A DNA stretch of 64,000 nt from Bacteroidales bacterium (GTDB lineage Bacteria > Bacteroidota > Bacteroidia > Bacteroidales > F082): the NCBI GenBank assembly GCA_017632935.1, contig JAGBQJ010000049.1, forward strand, positions 62,001 through 126,000, written 5' to 3'. The position numbers were made by a program, and so were the translations under genes. The notes beneath the pieces were generated by a model. The model did not search any database. It had not been told where the DNA came from and saw only the letters and a program-made list of their open reading frames with translations. Shown here piece after piece: positions 1 through 9,557 of the stretch. The stretch's first letter is position 1. Every line of letters starts with the position of its first letter.

Positions 1-99
1 ATGCTGTCCGACGATGACTTTACCGATTTCCTTGCGGAGGGTCTCATATTTCTCGACCAGTGCCTTGGCACCGTCGACATCTGAAGCGTAGTTTGTCAT
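1..99 (-). CDS. MoxR-family AAA+ ATPase, N-terminal fragment
   Basis: Only the first 33 codons lie in the window; the gene continues past the left edge. The reverse-strand reading starts MTNYASDVDGAKALVEKYE and reaches VIVGQH, the conserved stretch that opens MoxR-type AAA+ ATPases just before Walker A. The start codon overlaps the stop of the upstream SurA-like gene in an ATGA arrangement (96-99), so the two are translationally coupled. MoxR ATPases act as chaperones for assembly of metal-dependent or von Willebrand-domain proteins, and in Bacteroidota usually precede DUF58 and BatA-type genes; that downstream part is not visible here. Confidence 0.75.
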   Translation of the reverse strand, partial: MTNYASDVDGAKALVEKYETLRKEIGKVIVGQH

Positions 100-1475
100 T
101 GAAATTTCCAATCGTAATAAAAATCATAGTCTTTGTATGCCTCGTCCAAGCGGATGTAGGCTTTGGCGGCCTTGTTACCCACCCACTTGCCGATGGCTTC
201 TTGACGTTTCTTGGCTAGTGCCCAGCTTTGTATGAGGCTGTAGTCTTCCTTCAGGTTGGCTTGATGGGCTTCGGTCTTCCGCTTGACCATGACGAGGCGG
301 AAAGCGTCGTTGTTTTCGTTGGTGGTCATCGGCACAGCATCACTAACTTCGCCCACTTCGAGGCGGCTGATGACGAATGCCAGGTTTTTGTACTCGGCAT
401 AGTATTCTTCAAGCTCTTTCATGTCTTGCAGACTAAGCCAGTTACCGCCTGTGGCGGCATTGCTGAGGTAGCCGCCGTTGCTCTTCGAGTCGTCGTCGCT
501 GTATTTCTTGCAGGCTTCCTCAAAGGTCATGTCGCCGTTGCGGATGAACTGGGCTACCGAGTCGAGTTGGAGCTGGGCTTTTTCCAAAGCTTCAACAGGC
601 ACTTTGGCCTTTAACAGGATATGGCGGCAGTTGACGGTCTCGCCGCGACGCTCAATCAGTTGGATGATATGGAAGCCATGTTCGCTCTCCACCACATCCG
701 AGATTTCGCCGTCCCTGAGGTTGAAAGCGACGTTCTCGAATTCCGGGACATACACACCTTTGCCAGCAAAACCAAGTTCGCCGCCTTGACGGGCCGAGCC
801 TGGGTCTTCGGAATAGAGCACCGCCATGGTGGCGAAGCTGCTCTCGCCTTCGAGGATACGTTTGCGGATCTGGTAAAGGCGGTCTTTCACTTGCAACTTC
901 TCATCAATGCTAACGGGAGGGCGTTTCACAATCTGTACGATCTCGTAACTGGGTTGTATGGTCGGCAGGCTGTCCTTGGGAATCTCGCGGAAGAAGTCTT
1001 TCACCTCTTGCGGTGTCACCATCACATTCTCCATGATCTTGGCCTGCACCTGCTCTTGCAGCATGTTGTCTTTCGAAGCCTGTCGCACTTCATCCTTGAT
1101 TTCCGACATGGTCTTGCCGAACATAGATTCCATCTTCTCCTGCGAGCCGAAACGGCTGACAAGGATCTGTATTCTTTTGTTCAACTCGGCATCCACTTGC
1201 TCGTCGGTGACGGTGATACTGTCCATTTCGGCCTGGTTAAGCATAAGCTTTTGAAGCAGTAGCTCTTCCAAGATGCGGGCCCGCACTTCCTTGCCGGTAC
1301 CTTCCGCCATGCCTTGCATGCGGTATTGGATGTATTGGTTCTCGATGTCGGATTGCAGGATGATGTTCTTTCCGACCACGGCCACCACCTTGTCAATGAC
1401 TTGGGGCTGTGTTTTTTGCGCAAAGGCTGACAGGGTCAGCAGCAAGAGTGCTATGATAATGGAGTTGCGTTTCAT
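96..1475 (-). CDS. surA: SurA-like periplasmic peptidylprolyl isomerase/chaperone
   Basis: 459 aa with an N-terminal signal peptide (hydrophobic stretch ending in SAFAQ, about residue 19). The next part resembles the SurA N domain (VVGKNIILQSDIENQ). Two parvulin (PpiC) domains follow at roughly 178-275, with the typical GGELGF and HGFHIIQL motifs, and 280-400, the latter less canonical. SurA chaperones unfolded outer-membrane beta-barrel proteins through the periplasm to the BAM complex. It is the last of three consecutive parvulin-like genes, 15 bp after the lipoprotein gene and overlapping moxR by 4 bp. The start is the only ATG placed just before a signal peptide. Confidence 0.88.
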   Translation of the reverse strand: MKRNSIIIALLLLTLSAFAQKTQPQVIDKVVAVVGKNIILQSDIENQYIQYRMQGMAEGTGKEVRARILEELLLQKLMLNQAEMDSITVTDEQVDAELNKRIQILVSRFGSQEKMESMFGKTMSEIKDEVRQASKDNMLQEQVQAKIMENVMVTPQEVKDFFREIPKDSLPTIQPSYEIVQIVKRPPVSIDEKLQVKDRLYQIRKRILEGESSFATMAVLYSEDPGSARQGGELGFAGKGVYVPEFENVAFNLRDGEISDVVESEHGFHIIQLIERRGETVNCRHILLKAKVPVEALEKAQLQLDSVAQFIRNGDMTFEEACKKYSDDDSKSNGGYLSNAATGGNWLSLQDMKELEEYYAEYKNLAFVISRLEVGEVSDAVPMTTNENNDAFRLVMVKRKTEAHQANLKEDYSLIQSWALAKKRQEAIGKWVGNKAAKAYIRLDEAYKDYDFYYDWKFQ

Positions 1476-1490
1476 TGTTTCCGTTCTGTT

Positions 1491-2369
1491 TTATTCGTTT
1501 TCAATTGTAGAGGAGCCTACATAGACTTCAAAAGCATGGTCTTTCTTCGCCTTTTCGTAAAGCGCGGTCTTCATTTGTTCAATCAAAGCCTGTTTGCGTT
1601 GGGCAAGGATGACGCTCTTAATGTTGTCGCGCACCATCTCGATGGGAGAGGTACTCTCTTCTAAAAGATAGTCTACGAAGCGCACCATATAGGTGTAGCC
1701 GTTCACATCGAAGCTGACGAACTTGTTCTTTTTCAGGAAGATCTCCGCATTGAAGATTTGTATCGGGATGATGTTGGTCAGCTCGTCAAGGCGCATCCAT
1801 TGGTCCACGTCGACAAAACTCTTCGCGGCGTAATAGGTGGCTTGGATGTCGATGTTTTGCAGCATCAGGGTGTCGGGGTCGTTCAGCAGTTTCTTGAAGT
1901 CAGGTTTCTGCTTGCAGTCCTCGTCGAGGATGACGTAGACAACGCGCACCATGGTATTGCGCAGTTGGAAGTCTTCCTTGTTCTGTTCATAGTATTCGGC
2001 AATCTCGTCTTCATGGACGATGGTGTCCAGCTTCTGACCGATGAGTTGGCTTTCGTATTCGTAAATGATAAGCGAGTTTCGGTATTCCTCCATCTGCTTG
2101 TCGAGGTCGAGAGCTTCCTTGTCGAGGTTGTTTTCAGCCTGATGGATGAGTACTTGCCTCTTGATCCACGAGTCGATGAAGGTGCTGACGCGCTGTATGC
2201 TGTCCATGGTGCCAACCCCTTCGGGTACGATGCCCTGAAGGTCGGACTCATAGAGGTACTTGCCGTAGCATTCGGCTACCACCACTTCCTTCGAACTCTT
2301 TTGGAAGTAGTCGCAACCCGACGACAGCACGAGGAAAGCGATACCGATCAGAACGCCTAACTTCTTCAT
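1491..2369 (-). CDS. SurA-N-like lipoprotein, second of the parvulin cluster
   Basis: 292 aa. A lipoprotein signal is evident (LVLSSGC, acylated Cys19), so the mature protein is membrane-anchored on the periplasmic side. The charged helical part resembles the N-terminal and central region of SurA-like chaperones, but I do not see the GG-x-LG and HGFHI motifs of an active PpiC domain, so it is probably a chaperone without isomerase activity. The start ATG overlaps the stop of the 673-residue isomerase gene by 4 bp. The position between two parvulin proteins suggests a shared role in outer-membrane protein biogenesis. Function is inferred from context and distant similarity. Confidence 0.6.
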   Translation of the reverse strand: MKKLGVLIGIAFLVLSSGCDYFQKSSKEVVVAECYGKYLYESDLQGIVPEGVGTMDSIQRVSTFIDSWIKRQVLIHQAENNLDKEALDLDKQMEEYRNSLIIYEYESQLIGQKLDTIVHEDEIAEYYEQNKEDFQLRNTMVRVVYVILDEDCKQKPDFKKLLNDPDTLMLQNIDIQATYYAAKSFVDVDQWMRLDELTNIIPIQIFNAEIFLKKNKFVSFDVNGYTYMVRFVDYLLEESTSPIEMVRDNIKSVILAQRKQALIEQMKTALYEKAKKDHAFEVYVGSSTIENE

Positions 2370-4387
2370 TGATACTTCTGCCTGACTTTATCCAGTACTT
2401 TCTCGTTGATTTTCACAGGATAGCGTTCCTTCAGAGACTGCACCCATTTCTGCTCGAGCTCCACTTGATAGTCGGAGGTGACGAGGCCACGGGCTTCCTT
2501 GAGGGTCTTAGGCTCGGGCTGGCGCACTTCTCTGATGCATACGATGGTGGTCGACTGGTCGACGGTGGAGGGGATTTCGTTTCTCACGCCTGCCTTCCAT
2601 TCAGTTTGGTCAACGAAGTTGTTGTCACCTTTTTGATAATGGCCTTGGCGCACAAAGACGGCAGGGATAGAGTCGCGTTGCACGGTGACTTTCAGGCTGT
2701 CGAGTTCGATGCCGCTGTCCAACAGCGCCTTAACTTTGGGCAGCGATTCGGGCTTCGTTACCGTGATGATCGTGGCATAGGCACGGTCTTCCCACATGTA
2801 TTTGTTAGCGTTGCGCTGATGGAATTCTTCTAAACCGAGCGTGTCTTTCACAGCTTTGTTCCACACTTCCTTGTCCATGAGGTCGAAGAGCATGATGCCG
2901 TCTTTGTATTCCTGGACCAATGCCTTGAACTCGGGGTATTTGTCCTCAAGATGGGCATCGGCATATTCGAGGAGGGTGGCATCGCGGAAACTCTCGTAGA
3001 GTTCGTAGGCGTAAGCAGAGGGAGAGGAAAAACTCTGTTTTGTCATGTTTTTCTTGATATAGTCGACCAAGTCACTCACCGTCGTTGGGTTGCCTTCTAA
3101 ACTGAAAAGGGTGGCCTTCATGTCGGCTTTGTCGGAAGGCTCGTAGGCTTTACGCAGGATGCTGCTGTCAACGGTGGTGATGAAGGCTTCAAGGTGTTTG
3201 TCGTTTTGCTTGAACTTGTAGTCTTTTTTCACCTGTTTCAATACCATCTCTTCCGACTTCTTGGAACGCATGTCCTTTTCAATGCGTTCGGCAAGGCCTT
3301 GTTTCTCCTGCTCGAAGGTGCCCACTCCAGACTTGTTGATCAGTTTGATGATGTGGAAACCATAGTTGGTGCGGACGGGTTGGGCGATCTGTCCGACTTC
3401 CAATGACTTGCAAGCTTCGATGAACTCAGGCACGATGCGGCTCACGGTGAAAGGACTCAGTGCGCCGTCGCGAGCTATAGTGCCCTTGTCATCGGTGTAT
3501 TGTTTCACCTTTTCGGACCAGTTCTTGCCGTCTTGGGCCATCAATTCCTTGTAGATGTTTTCAGCTTTTTGCTTCATGGCAGCCTCATCTTCTTCTGAGG
3601 CATCAAAGGGCAACTGGAGGAAGATATGAGCGGCTTGAATCATGCCCATGGCCTCGGTCATACTTTGCACCTTGATGATGTGGTAGCCGAAGTCGCTGCG
3701 CACGGGCATCGAAATCTCACCTTCTTTGGTGTTGTAGGCACCAGTCTCAAAGGGATACACCATGTCGAAAACAGTGAAATAGCCAAGGTCGCCGTGGTTA
3801 CCGGGACGGGCGGGAGAGTCTGCGGTGGCTTTCATGCCTTTTGCCGAAGGGTCATCGGAATATTGGTCGGCCAAGGCAGCGAAGTCGGCACCTTTAGCCA
3901 AAGCTTTTTTGCGGATGTCCATGGCTTTGTTGTAGGCCTTCACCGTGTCCGACGGCAAGGCGTTCTTGTCGCAACGAATAAGGATATGCGAGGCACGAAG
4001 GTCTTTCTGTTTGCGCTGATAGGCTTCCTGAACAAGCTCGTCGGTGATGTCGTCGCTGCTCATGAATGGCTTGGCCAATTGCTTGCGGTAACCAGCCAGT
4101 TCTCTCTTGAATTTCGCGCTGGTGTCTAATTTCATTCGCTCGGCTTCCATCACCTTCATGCGGAAGGTCGTGAAGAGGTCGAGGTATTCGTCAACGGATT
4201 TCTTTTCGATGACGTCGCTCTTGAGGTTGTTCTTGTAGTACACATCGGAGAATTCCTTCACGGTGATGTCTTGGTCACCAATGGTCATCAAGACCTGCTT
4301 GTCGAGTTTCGACTGTGCATTGGCTAAAAACACGGGCATGATGAATGCTGCCAATACAAACAATTTCAAAAAGTTACGGTTTTTCAT
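2366..4387 (-). CDS. Periplasmic peptidylprolyl isomerase with two PpiC domains
   Basis: 673 aa with a signal peptide (VFLANAQS, about residue 25). The first parvulin domain lies at roughly 130-245 (RASHILIR, HGDLGYF, FGYHIIKV) and the second at 247-355 (AAHIFLQL, YGFHIIKL). A long alpha-helical C-terminal half follows, as in the PpiD/SurA-like proteins of Bacteroidota. It should isomerise prolyl bonds and hold outer-membrane or secreted clients in the periplasm. It lies 47 bp downstream of the small unknown gene and overlaps the next lipoprotein gene, so all belong to one guaB-led transcription unit. Confidence 0.85.
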   Translation of the reverse strand: MKNRNFLKLFVLAAFIMPVFLANAQSKLDKQVLMTIGDQDITVKEFSDVYYKNNLKSDVIEKKSVDEYLDLFTTFRMKVMEAERMKLDTSAKFKRELAGYRKQLAKPFMSSDDITDELVQEAYQRKQKDLRASHILIRCDKNALPSDTVKAYNKAMDIRKKALAKGADFAALADQYSDDPSAKGMKATADSPARPGNHGDLGYFTVFDMVYPFETGAYNTKEGEISMPVRSDFGYHIIKVQSMTEAMGMIQAAHIFLQLPFDASEEDEAAMKQKAENIYKELMAQDGKNWSEKVKQYTDDKGTIARDGALSPFTVSRIVPEFIEACKSLEVGQIAQPVRTNYGFHIIKLINKSGVGTFEQEKQGLAERIEKDMRSKKSEEMVLKQVKKDYKFKQNDKHLEAFITTVDSSILRKAYEPSDKADMKATLFSLEGNPTTVSDLVDYIKKNMTKQSFSSPSAYAYELYESFRDATLLEYADAHLEDKYPEFKALVQEYKDGIMLFDLMDKEVWNKAVKDTLGLEEFHQRNANKYMWEDRAYATIITVTKPESLPKVKALLDSGIELDSLKVTVQRDSIPAVFVRQGHYQKGDNNFVDQTEWKAGVRNEIPSTVDQSTTIVCIREVRQPEPKTLKEARGLVTSDYQVELEQKWVQSLKERYPVKINEKVLDKVRQKYQ

Positions 4388-4434
4388 TGCTGATATCTTT
4401 GCTTATTATATTCAATAACGAGGTTTTTCGGTAG

Positions 4435-4841
4435 TTATTTCAATGCGCCTTCCACTTCAAGGCCTTCGGCGAGAACGTGCAAATCGGTGACGTCGACTTT
4501 CTCAAATACGGCTTTCATGTTTTCTATTTCACCGAGATGAACGAGGAGTTGGCTTTCGGGTTGCTTCTCAATCAATCCTTCGGGCAGTTTGTCTTTCAAC
4601 AGGCTGAGCACCGTGGTGAGCATGGTGTCGGAGCCCAAATCGGCGTCAAGTTGCAATAGCAAATCGCTGCCCACCAACTCTTTGATGATCAAATTGGCGG
4701 AGATGTCTTTTTTGATGAAGCCCAAGTTGAGCGGATAGGTCACGCGCATGGTCTTGCCGTCAACGAAAGCGAGCGCAATCTGCTGTTTGGCCTTTTCTGC
4801 GATGAGGTTTTGTAGCTCGGGAAATGAAATGGATGCTTTCA

Positions 4842-4842
<1 letters not shown>
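4435..4842 (-). CDS. Small protein of unknown function, coupled to guaB
   Basis: 135 aa, no signal peptide and no membrane segment. I do not recognise a named family. The sequence alternates short beta-like stretches (TMRVTYPL, ANLIIKELVGSDLLLQLDADLG) with helices, suggesting a compact alpha/beta or beta-barrel cytoplasmic domain. Its ATG overlaps the guaB stop by one base (TGATG at 4840-4844), so translation is probably coupled. Position suggests cytoplasmic expression with guaB, but nothing in the sequence links it to purine metabolism. Confidence 0.6.
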
Positions 4843-6380
<1,538 letters not shown>

Positions 6381-6382
6381 CT

Positions 6383-6416
6383 AAAAAAGAAAAAGCCACC
6401 AGAACAGGGTGGCTTT
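6383..6416 (-). terminator. Intrinsic terminator of the tmRNA gene
   Basis: On the minus strand AAAGCCACC, a 7-nt loop, then GGTGGCTTT is followed by a T-rich run. It sits 14 bp beyond the tmRNA 3' end, as expected of a Rho-independent terminator. Confidence 0.85.
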
Positions 6417-6429
6417 CGCGTTCAAAAAG

Positions 6430-6828
6430 TGGAGACGGAGGGAATCGAACCCTCGTCCAAACAAGGAACCCCCAGGCTTTCTACATGTTTATTCCGCTAT
6501 TGGTTTTCGTGCCGTGCAAGGGAGCGAACGCCCTAAACGCGACCTTATCTCCTGAGTTTCGCCTTGCCGTCGGAGCGCCGACAGGACTATCCCGAAATTG
6601 CTTAGCACCCCGGGCTCAGGCCGGAATCAGGAATCTCCACCTGCGGGATGTTTCGTCCACCCACCTTGTGAGCGGATTAAGCCAGTGATCTACTGTACTT
6701 CGATCAGGCAGCGAAAGCGTAGTTATTCTCGCCAATTATTCTTTTGCAGTCAAGATTTACGAGCGTCACTGCGAGGCTCGGCATGCTTACATGACAATTC
6801 GGCTTGCTGTCAAAACCGGTCGTCCCCA
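6430..6828 (-). ncRNA. ssrA: Transfer-messenger RNA (tmRNA)
   Basis: About 399 nt. The 5' end GGGGACG pairs with the 3' CGTCTCC to form the acceptor stem. The T-arm motif GGGTTCGATTCCC is present at the 3' end and TTTTGACAGCAAGCC near the 5' end. The internal tag frame at 6704-6733 reads GENNYAFAA followed by TGA, a typical Bacteroidota degradation tag; a resume codon of GGC is inferred. CCA is not encoded, so it must be added after transcription. tmRNA rescues stalled ribosomes with SmpB and marks the peptide for proteolysis. Confidence 0.95.
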
Positions 6829-6840
6829 AAGAACGGGCTG

Positions 6841-6871
6841 CAAAAATACAGTTAATTTCATTATCCCGCAA
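6841..6871 (-). promoter_or_regulatory. tmRNA promoter
   Basis: Minus-strand TATTTTTG (6841-6848) with TTG (6869-6871) 20 bp upstream matches the Bacteroidota promoter. The mature tmRNA 5' end lies 12 nt after the -7 box. Confidence 0.75.
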
Positions 6872-6900
6872 GGGGCTGTGAGAAAATTGTTTATTAAGAT

Positions 6901-6968
6901 GGCTTTTGAAAGTATGTCATCCCTACGTTGGAAAGTGCGGTGGCATGGGATCTGTGCTTTCAAAAGCC
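6901..6968 (+). repeat. Palindromic element A1 (CCC/GGG subtype)
   Basis: Arms GGCTTTTGAAAG and CTTTCAAAAGCC are perfectly complementary. The core carries ATGTCATCCC on the left and GGGATCTGTG on the right. Together with A2 it fills the space between the tmRNA promoter and the end of the response-regulator gene. Confidence 0.85.
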
Positions 6969-6980
6969 GTATAATTCGAA

Positions 6981-7047
6981 TGCCCGACCTTCTATAGATT
7001 CCCCGCGGCGCACATGCCTCTGCTGGAATGACATAGAAGGTTGGGCA
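6981..7047 (-). repeat. Palindromic element A2 (TCC/GGA subtype)
   Basis: Inverted partner of A1. Arms TGCCC(g)ACCTTCTAT and ATAGAAGGTTGGGCA pair apart from one mismatch. On the plus strand the core reads TAGATTCC and GGAATGACAT. The stretch is open in one frame as IDS-x7-WND, like the copies found inside aroB and aroA. Confidence 0.85.
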
Positions 7048-7058
7048 TTACAATTGAA

Positions 7059-8219
7059 CTAGTTCAGCGGGTTGCCAAAGAGCACGACATCGTCCTTGGT
7101 GATGGTGCTTCCGCAGAGGATGACGAGGCGCTCCACGATGTTGTGTAACTCGCGGATGTTGCCCGTCCACTGGTACTGCTGTAAGGCTTCCATGGCACCT
7201 GCATCGAAATGGGGCGCGGCCTTGCCCATGTCTTGGGCAATCAATTCGACGAAGTTGTTTACCAACAACGGGATGTCGTCTTTACGCTCTCGCAAAGGCG
7301 GCACTTGAATGACGATGACGCTCAGGCGATGGTAAAGGTCTTCCCTGAAGTTGCCTTTCTCAATTTCGGTTTTCAGGTTTTTGTTGGTGGCGGCCAAAAT
7401 CCTCACATTTACGGGGATTTCCTTCTCGCCACCCACGCGCACAATCTTGTTTTCCTGCAAGGCTCTCAACACCTTAGCCTGTGCCGAGAGGCTCATGTCG
7501 CCAATCTCGTCCAAGAAAAGCGTGCCGCCGTCGGCCAACTCAAAATCACCTTTCTTCTGTTTAATGGCCGATGTGAAAGAGCCTTTTTCGTGACCGAAGA
7601 GCTGACTTTCAATGAGTTCCGCAGGAATAGCAGCGCAGTTGACCTCGATGAAAGGGCCGTGGTTTCTCGGACTGAGTTCGTGCAGCTGACGAGCCACGAG
7701 TTCCTTGCCCGTGCCGTTTTCGCCCGTGATGAGCACACGTGCATTGGTCGGTGCCACTTTCCCGATCATGTCCTTCACTTGAAGCATCGGAGCCGACTCG
7801 CCAATCATCTGGCTCTGAATCTTTACGGCTTTCTTGAGTACTTTGTTTTCAGTGGCCAAATTCTTGTTGTTGAGCGCATTACGCAGTGTGATGAGCAAGC
7901 GGTTCAAGTCGGGTGGCTTAGGGATGAAGTCGAAAGCGCCTTTCTTGATGGCTTCGACAGCGGTGTCGATAGTGCCGTGTCCCGAAAGCATAATAACGGG
8001 CACGTCCGACTCCTGCCGGATGGCTTCCAACACTTCAATGCCGTCCATTTCGGGCATCTTGATGTCGCAGAAAACGGCATCAAAGTCTTGGTCTTTAATG
8101 AGTTGTAAGGCGTCTTTGCCGGTGCAGGCGTCTTCCACCTGATAGCTTTCGTTTTCGAGGATGTCGCGCAACACGCGGCGGATGGGGGCCTCGTCGTCGA
8201 TGATGAGTATCTTGGTCAT
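7059..8219 (-). CDS. Sigma-54-type response regulator lacking a DNA-binding domain
   Basis: 386 aa. An N-terminal receiver domain (about 1-120; phospho-acceptor Asp in FCDIKMPEMDG, Lys in IPKP) is followed by an AAA+ sigma-54 interaction domain (about 140-370; Walker A GENGTGKE, Walker B GGTLFLDEIGD, arginine finger region FREDLYHRL). The sigma-54 contact loop, normally GAFTGA, reads GSFTSA. The protein stops at about the end of the AAA+ lid, so the usual Fis-type helix-turn-helix is missing. It might activate sigma-54 without DNA binding or may have another role. No histidine kinase is adjacent. A -7 box lies at 8237-8244. Confidence 0.88.
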   Translation of the reverse strand: MTKILIIDDEAPIRRVLRDILENESYQVEDACTGKDALQLIKDQDFDAVFCDIKMPEMDGIEVLEAIRQESDVPVIMLSGHGTIDTAVEAIKKGAFDFIPKPPDLNRLLITLRNALNNKNLATENKVLKKAVKIQSQMIGESAPMLQVKDMIGKVAPTNARVLITGENGTGKELVARQLHELSPRNHGPFIEVNCAAIPAELIESQLFGHEKGSFTSAIKQKKGDFELADGGTLFLDEIGDMSLSAQAKVLRALQENKIVRVGGEKEIPVNVRILAATNKNLKTEIEKGNFREDLYHRLSVIVIQVPPLRERKDDIPLLVNNFVELIAQDMGKAAPHFDAGAMEALQQYQWTGNIRELHNIVERLVILCGSTITKDDVVLFGNPLN

Positions 8220-8236
8220 CTGTCTTTAATTTTGTG

Positions 8237-8274
8237 CAAAGATAGCGACTTTTGGCTCATTTTTTCTATTTTTG
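8237..8274. promoter_or_regulatory. Divergent -7 boxes for response regulator and SUMF1-like gene
   Basis: Minus-strand TATCTTTG at 8237-8244 points to the response-regulator gene. Plus-strand TATTTTTG at 8267-8274 points to the SUMF1-like gene, 18 bp before its ATG. Neither has a clear TTG at the standard spacing. Confidence 0.6.
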
Positions 8275-8292
8275 CCTTCAAATTATTGAAAA

Positions 8293-9135
8293 ATGAAGAG
8301 GATTTCACTGCTTTTTGGTTTGCTGTTGGGACTGAAGATGATGCTTTTTGCCCAAGACACACTTCCTGCGCCTACTTCATATCGGGTCAACAAGGTGTCT
8401 TTCAATATGGTACGTATCGAGGCGGGCGGCTTCTGGATGGGCGCGCAACGTAAGGATACGGCCGAGTTCAACTACGACCGCATGGCGCAAATCGATGAGT
8501 TGCCGGTGCATTTCGTGACAATGCGCGAAGATTATTATATCGGCCAAACTGAAGTGACGCAAAAGCTCTGGAAAGCCGTGATGGGCTATAACCCAAGCCG
8601 TTACAAATGCCCTAAACGTCCTGTGACTAATGTCGATTACTTTGAGGTGCAGGAATTCTTACGTCGCCTCGACAGCATCACAGGGATGCAGTTTCGCTTG
8701 CCTACCGAGGAGGAATGGGAGTATGCGGCACGTGGCGGGAAAAACTCGAAAGGCTATATCTTTAGCGGCGGCAAAGAGGTGGATCGTGTGGCTTGGCATA
8801 ACGGCAATGCGCGCAAAACCAAGAAAGTGAAGAAACGCAATGCCAACGAGTTAGGCATCTACGACATGAGTGGCAACGTGTGGGAATGGTGCGAATCCAA
8901 ATACCGCTATTATGACAAGGAGCGCAACGCCACTTTGGGTAAAGACGGACAGATGTACTGCATCCGGGGCGGCGGTTGGCAGTTGCCCAAGACTTCGTGC
9001 CGTGTCTCGTGGCGCGGCAAACGTCTGCCCGACCTGAAGAACTCTTTTGGCGGTTTCAGGCTGTGTCTGGATGCGAAATACGTGAAACAGGAAGAATCTC
9101 CCGAAGAGGAAATCCTCATGAAAGAGGAGGAGTGA
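8293..9135 (+). CDS. Secreted SUMF1/formylglycine-generating-enzyme-like protein
   Basis: 280 aa with a signal peptide (LLLGLKMMLFAQD, about residue 21) and no lipobox. The rest is an FGE-sulfatase fold: MVRIEAGGFWMG, YYIGQTEVTQKLWKAVMG, RLPTEEEWEYAARGG, YDMSGNVWEWCES, and the C-terminal GGFRLCL. The family includes true formylglycine-generating enzymes and many non-catalytic proteins, among them T9SS GldK/PorK. GldK is a longer lipoprotein, so this is probably not it. The acidic C-terminal tail (PEEEILMKEEE) is unusual. The last 20 bp overlap the convergent protease gene. Substrate unknown. Confidence 0.82.
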   Translation: MKRISLLFGLLLGLKMMLFAQDTLPAPTSYRVNKVSFNMVRIEAGGFWMGAQRKDTAEFNYDRMAQIDELPVHFVTMREDYYIGQTEVTQKLWKAVMGYNPSRYKCPKRPVTNVDYFEVQEFLRRLDSITGMQFRLPTEEEWEYAARGGKNSKGYIFSGGKEVDRVAWHNGNARKTKKVKKRNANELGIYDMSGNVWEWCESKYRYYDKERNATLGKDGQMYCIRGGGWQLPKTSCRVSWRGKRLPDLKNSFGGFRLCLDAKYVKQEESPEEEILMKEEE

Positions 9136-9556
9136 GTCTGAGCTTTTTACTCCTATAATTAATAACGGCCTTGTGTTTTTTCAGCAAATCCCCACCGATG
9201 ATGCCGTCGATGTGGGGTAGATGGAGTTTGCCATACATCTCGTGGATGTTTTCAAGGTCCAAGGCAACACCTTCATAATCTGTAATTTCCAGTTCTCCGA
9301 TGGACATAATGTCGATGATGAAAGTGGAGCTTTCCAAATCGGAGCTGCCCACTCCGGCAGTCAGGCCTTCCTTTTTCTCGAATTGAAGGTCATCAATAAA
9401 CGTGGTGATGGTTTTGGGGTCGAACACGGAGCGTGAGGCGCCTGTGTCAATAAGGAAACGGGCTCCCTTACCATGAATCGTTCCTTTGACCATGATATGG
9501 AAGCCGTCTCCCTCGATATCAAGCAGTTGAATAGGTACTTCGATATAACGTCGCAT
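9116..9556 (-). CDS. Retropepsin-like aspartic protease
   Basis: 146 aa, cytoplasmic by sequence. The active-site motif FLIDTGASRSVFD is followed near the C terminus by the second conserved turn (IIGGDLLKKHKAVINY), the layout of single-domain retropepsin-like proteases that dimerise to form one active site. It follows the LOG-family gene by one base, so they are probably co-transcribed. Its 3' end overlaps the convergent SUMF1-like gene by 20 bp. Substrate unknown. Confidence 0.8.
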   Translation of the reverse strand: MRRYIEVPIQLLDIEGDGFHIMVKGTIHGKGARFLIDTGASRSVFDPKTITTFIDDLQFEKKEGLTAGVGSSDLESSTFIIDIMSIGELEITDYEGVALDLENIHEMYGKLHLPHIDGIIGGDLLKKHKAVINYRSKKLRLTPPLS

Positions 9557-9557
9557 A

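Noticed and set aside
6901-7047. CRISPR-like appearance of the palindromic repeats
   Set aside because: Copies are scattered, lack regular spacers and identical repeats, and no cas gene is present.
7209-8108. 299-codon plus-strand open frame opposite the response regulator
   Set aside because: Antisense shadow of a gene with clear receiver and AAA+ motifs; the translation has no recognisable domain.
8293-9135. Identification of the SUMF1-like protein as T9SS GldK/PorK
   Set aside because: It has no lipobox, is much shorter than GldK, and lacks gldL/M/N neighbours.
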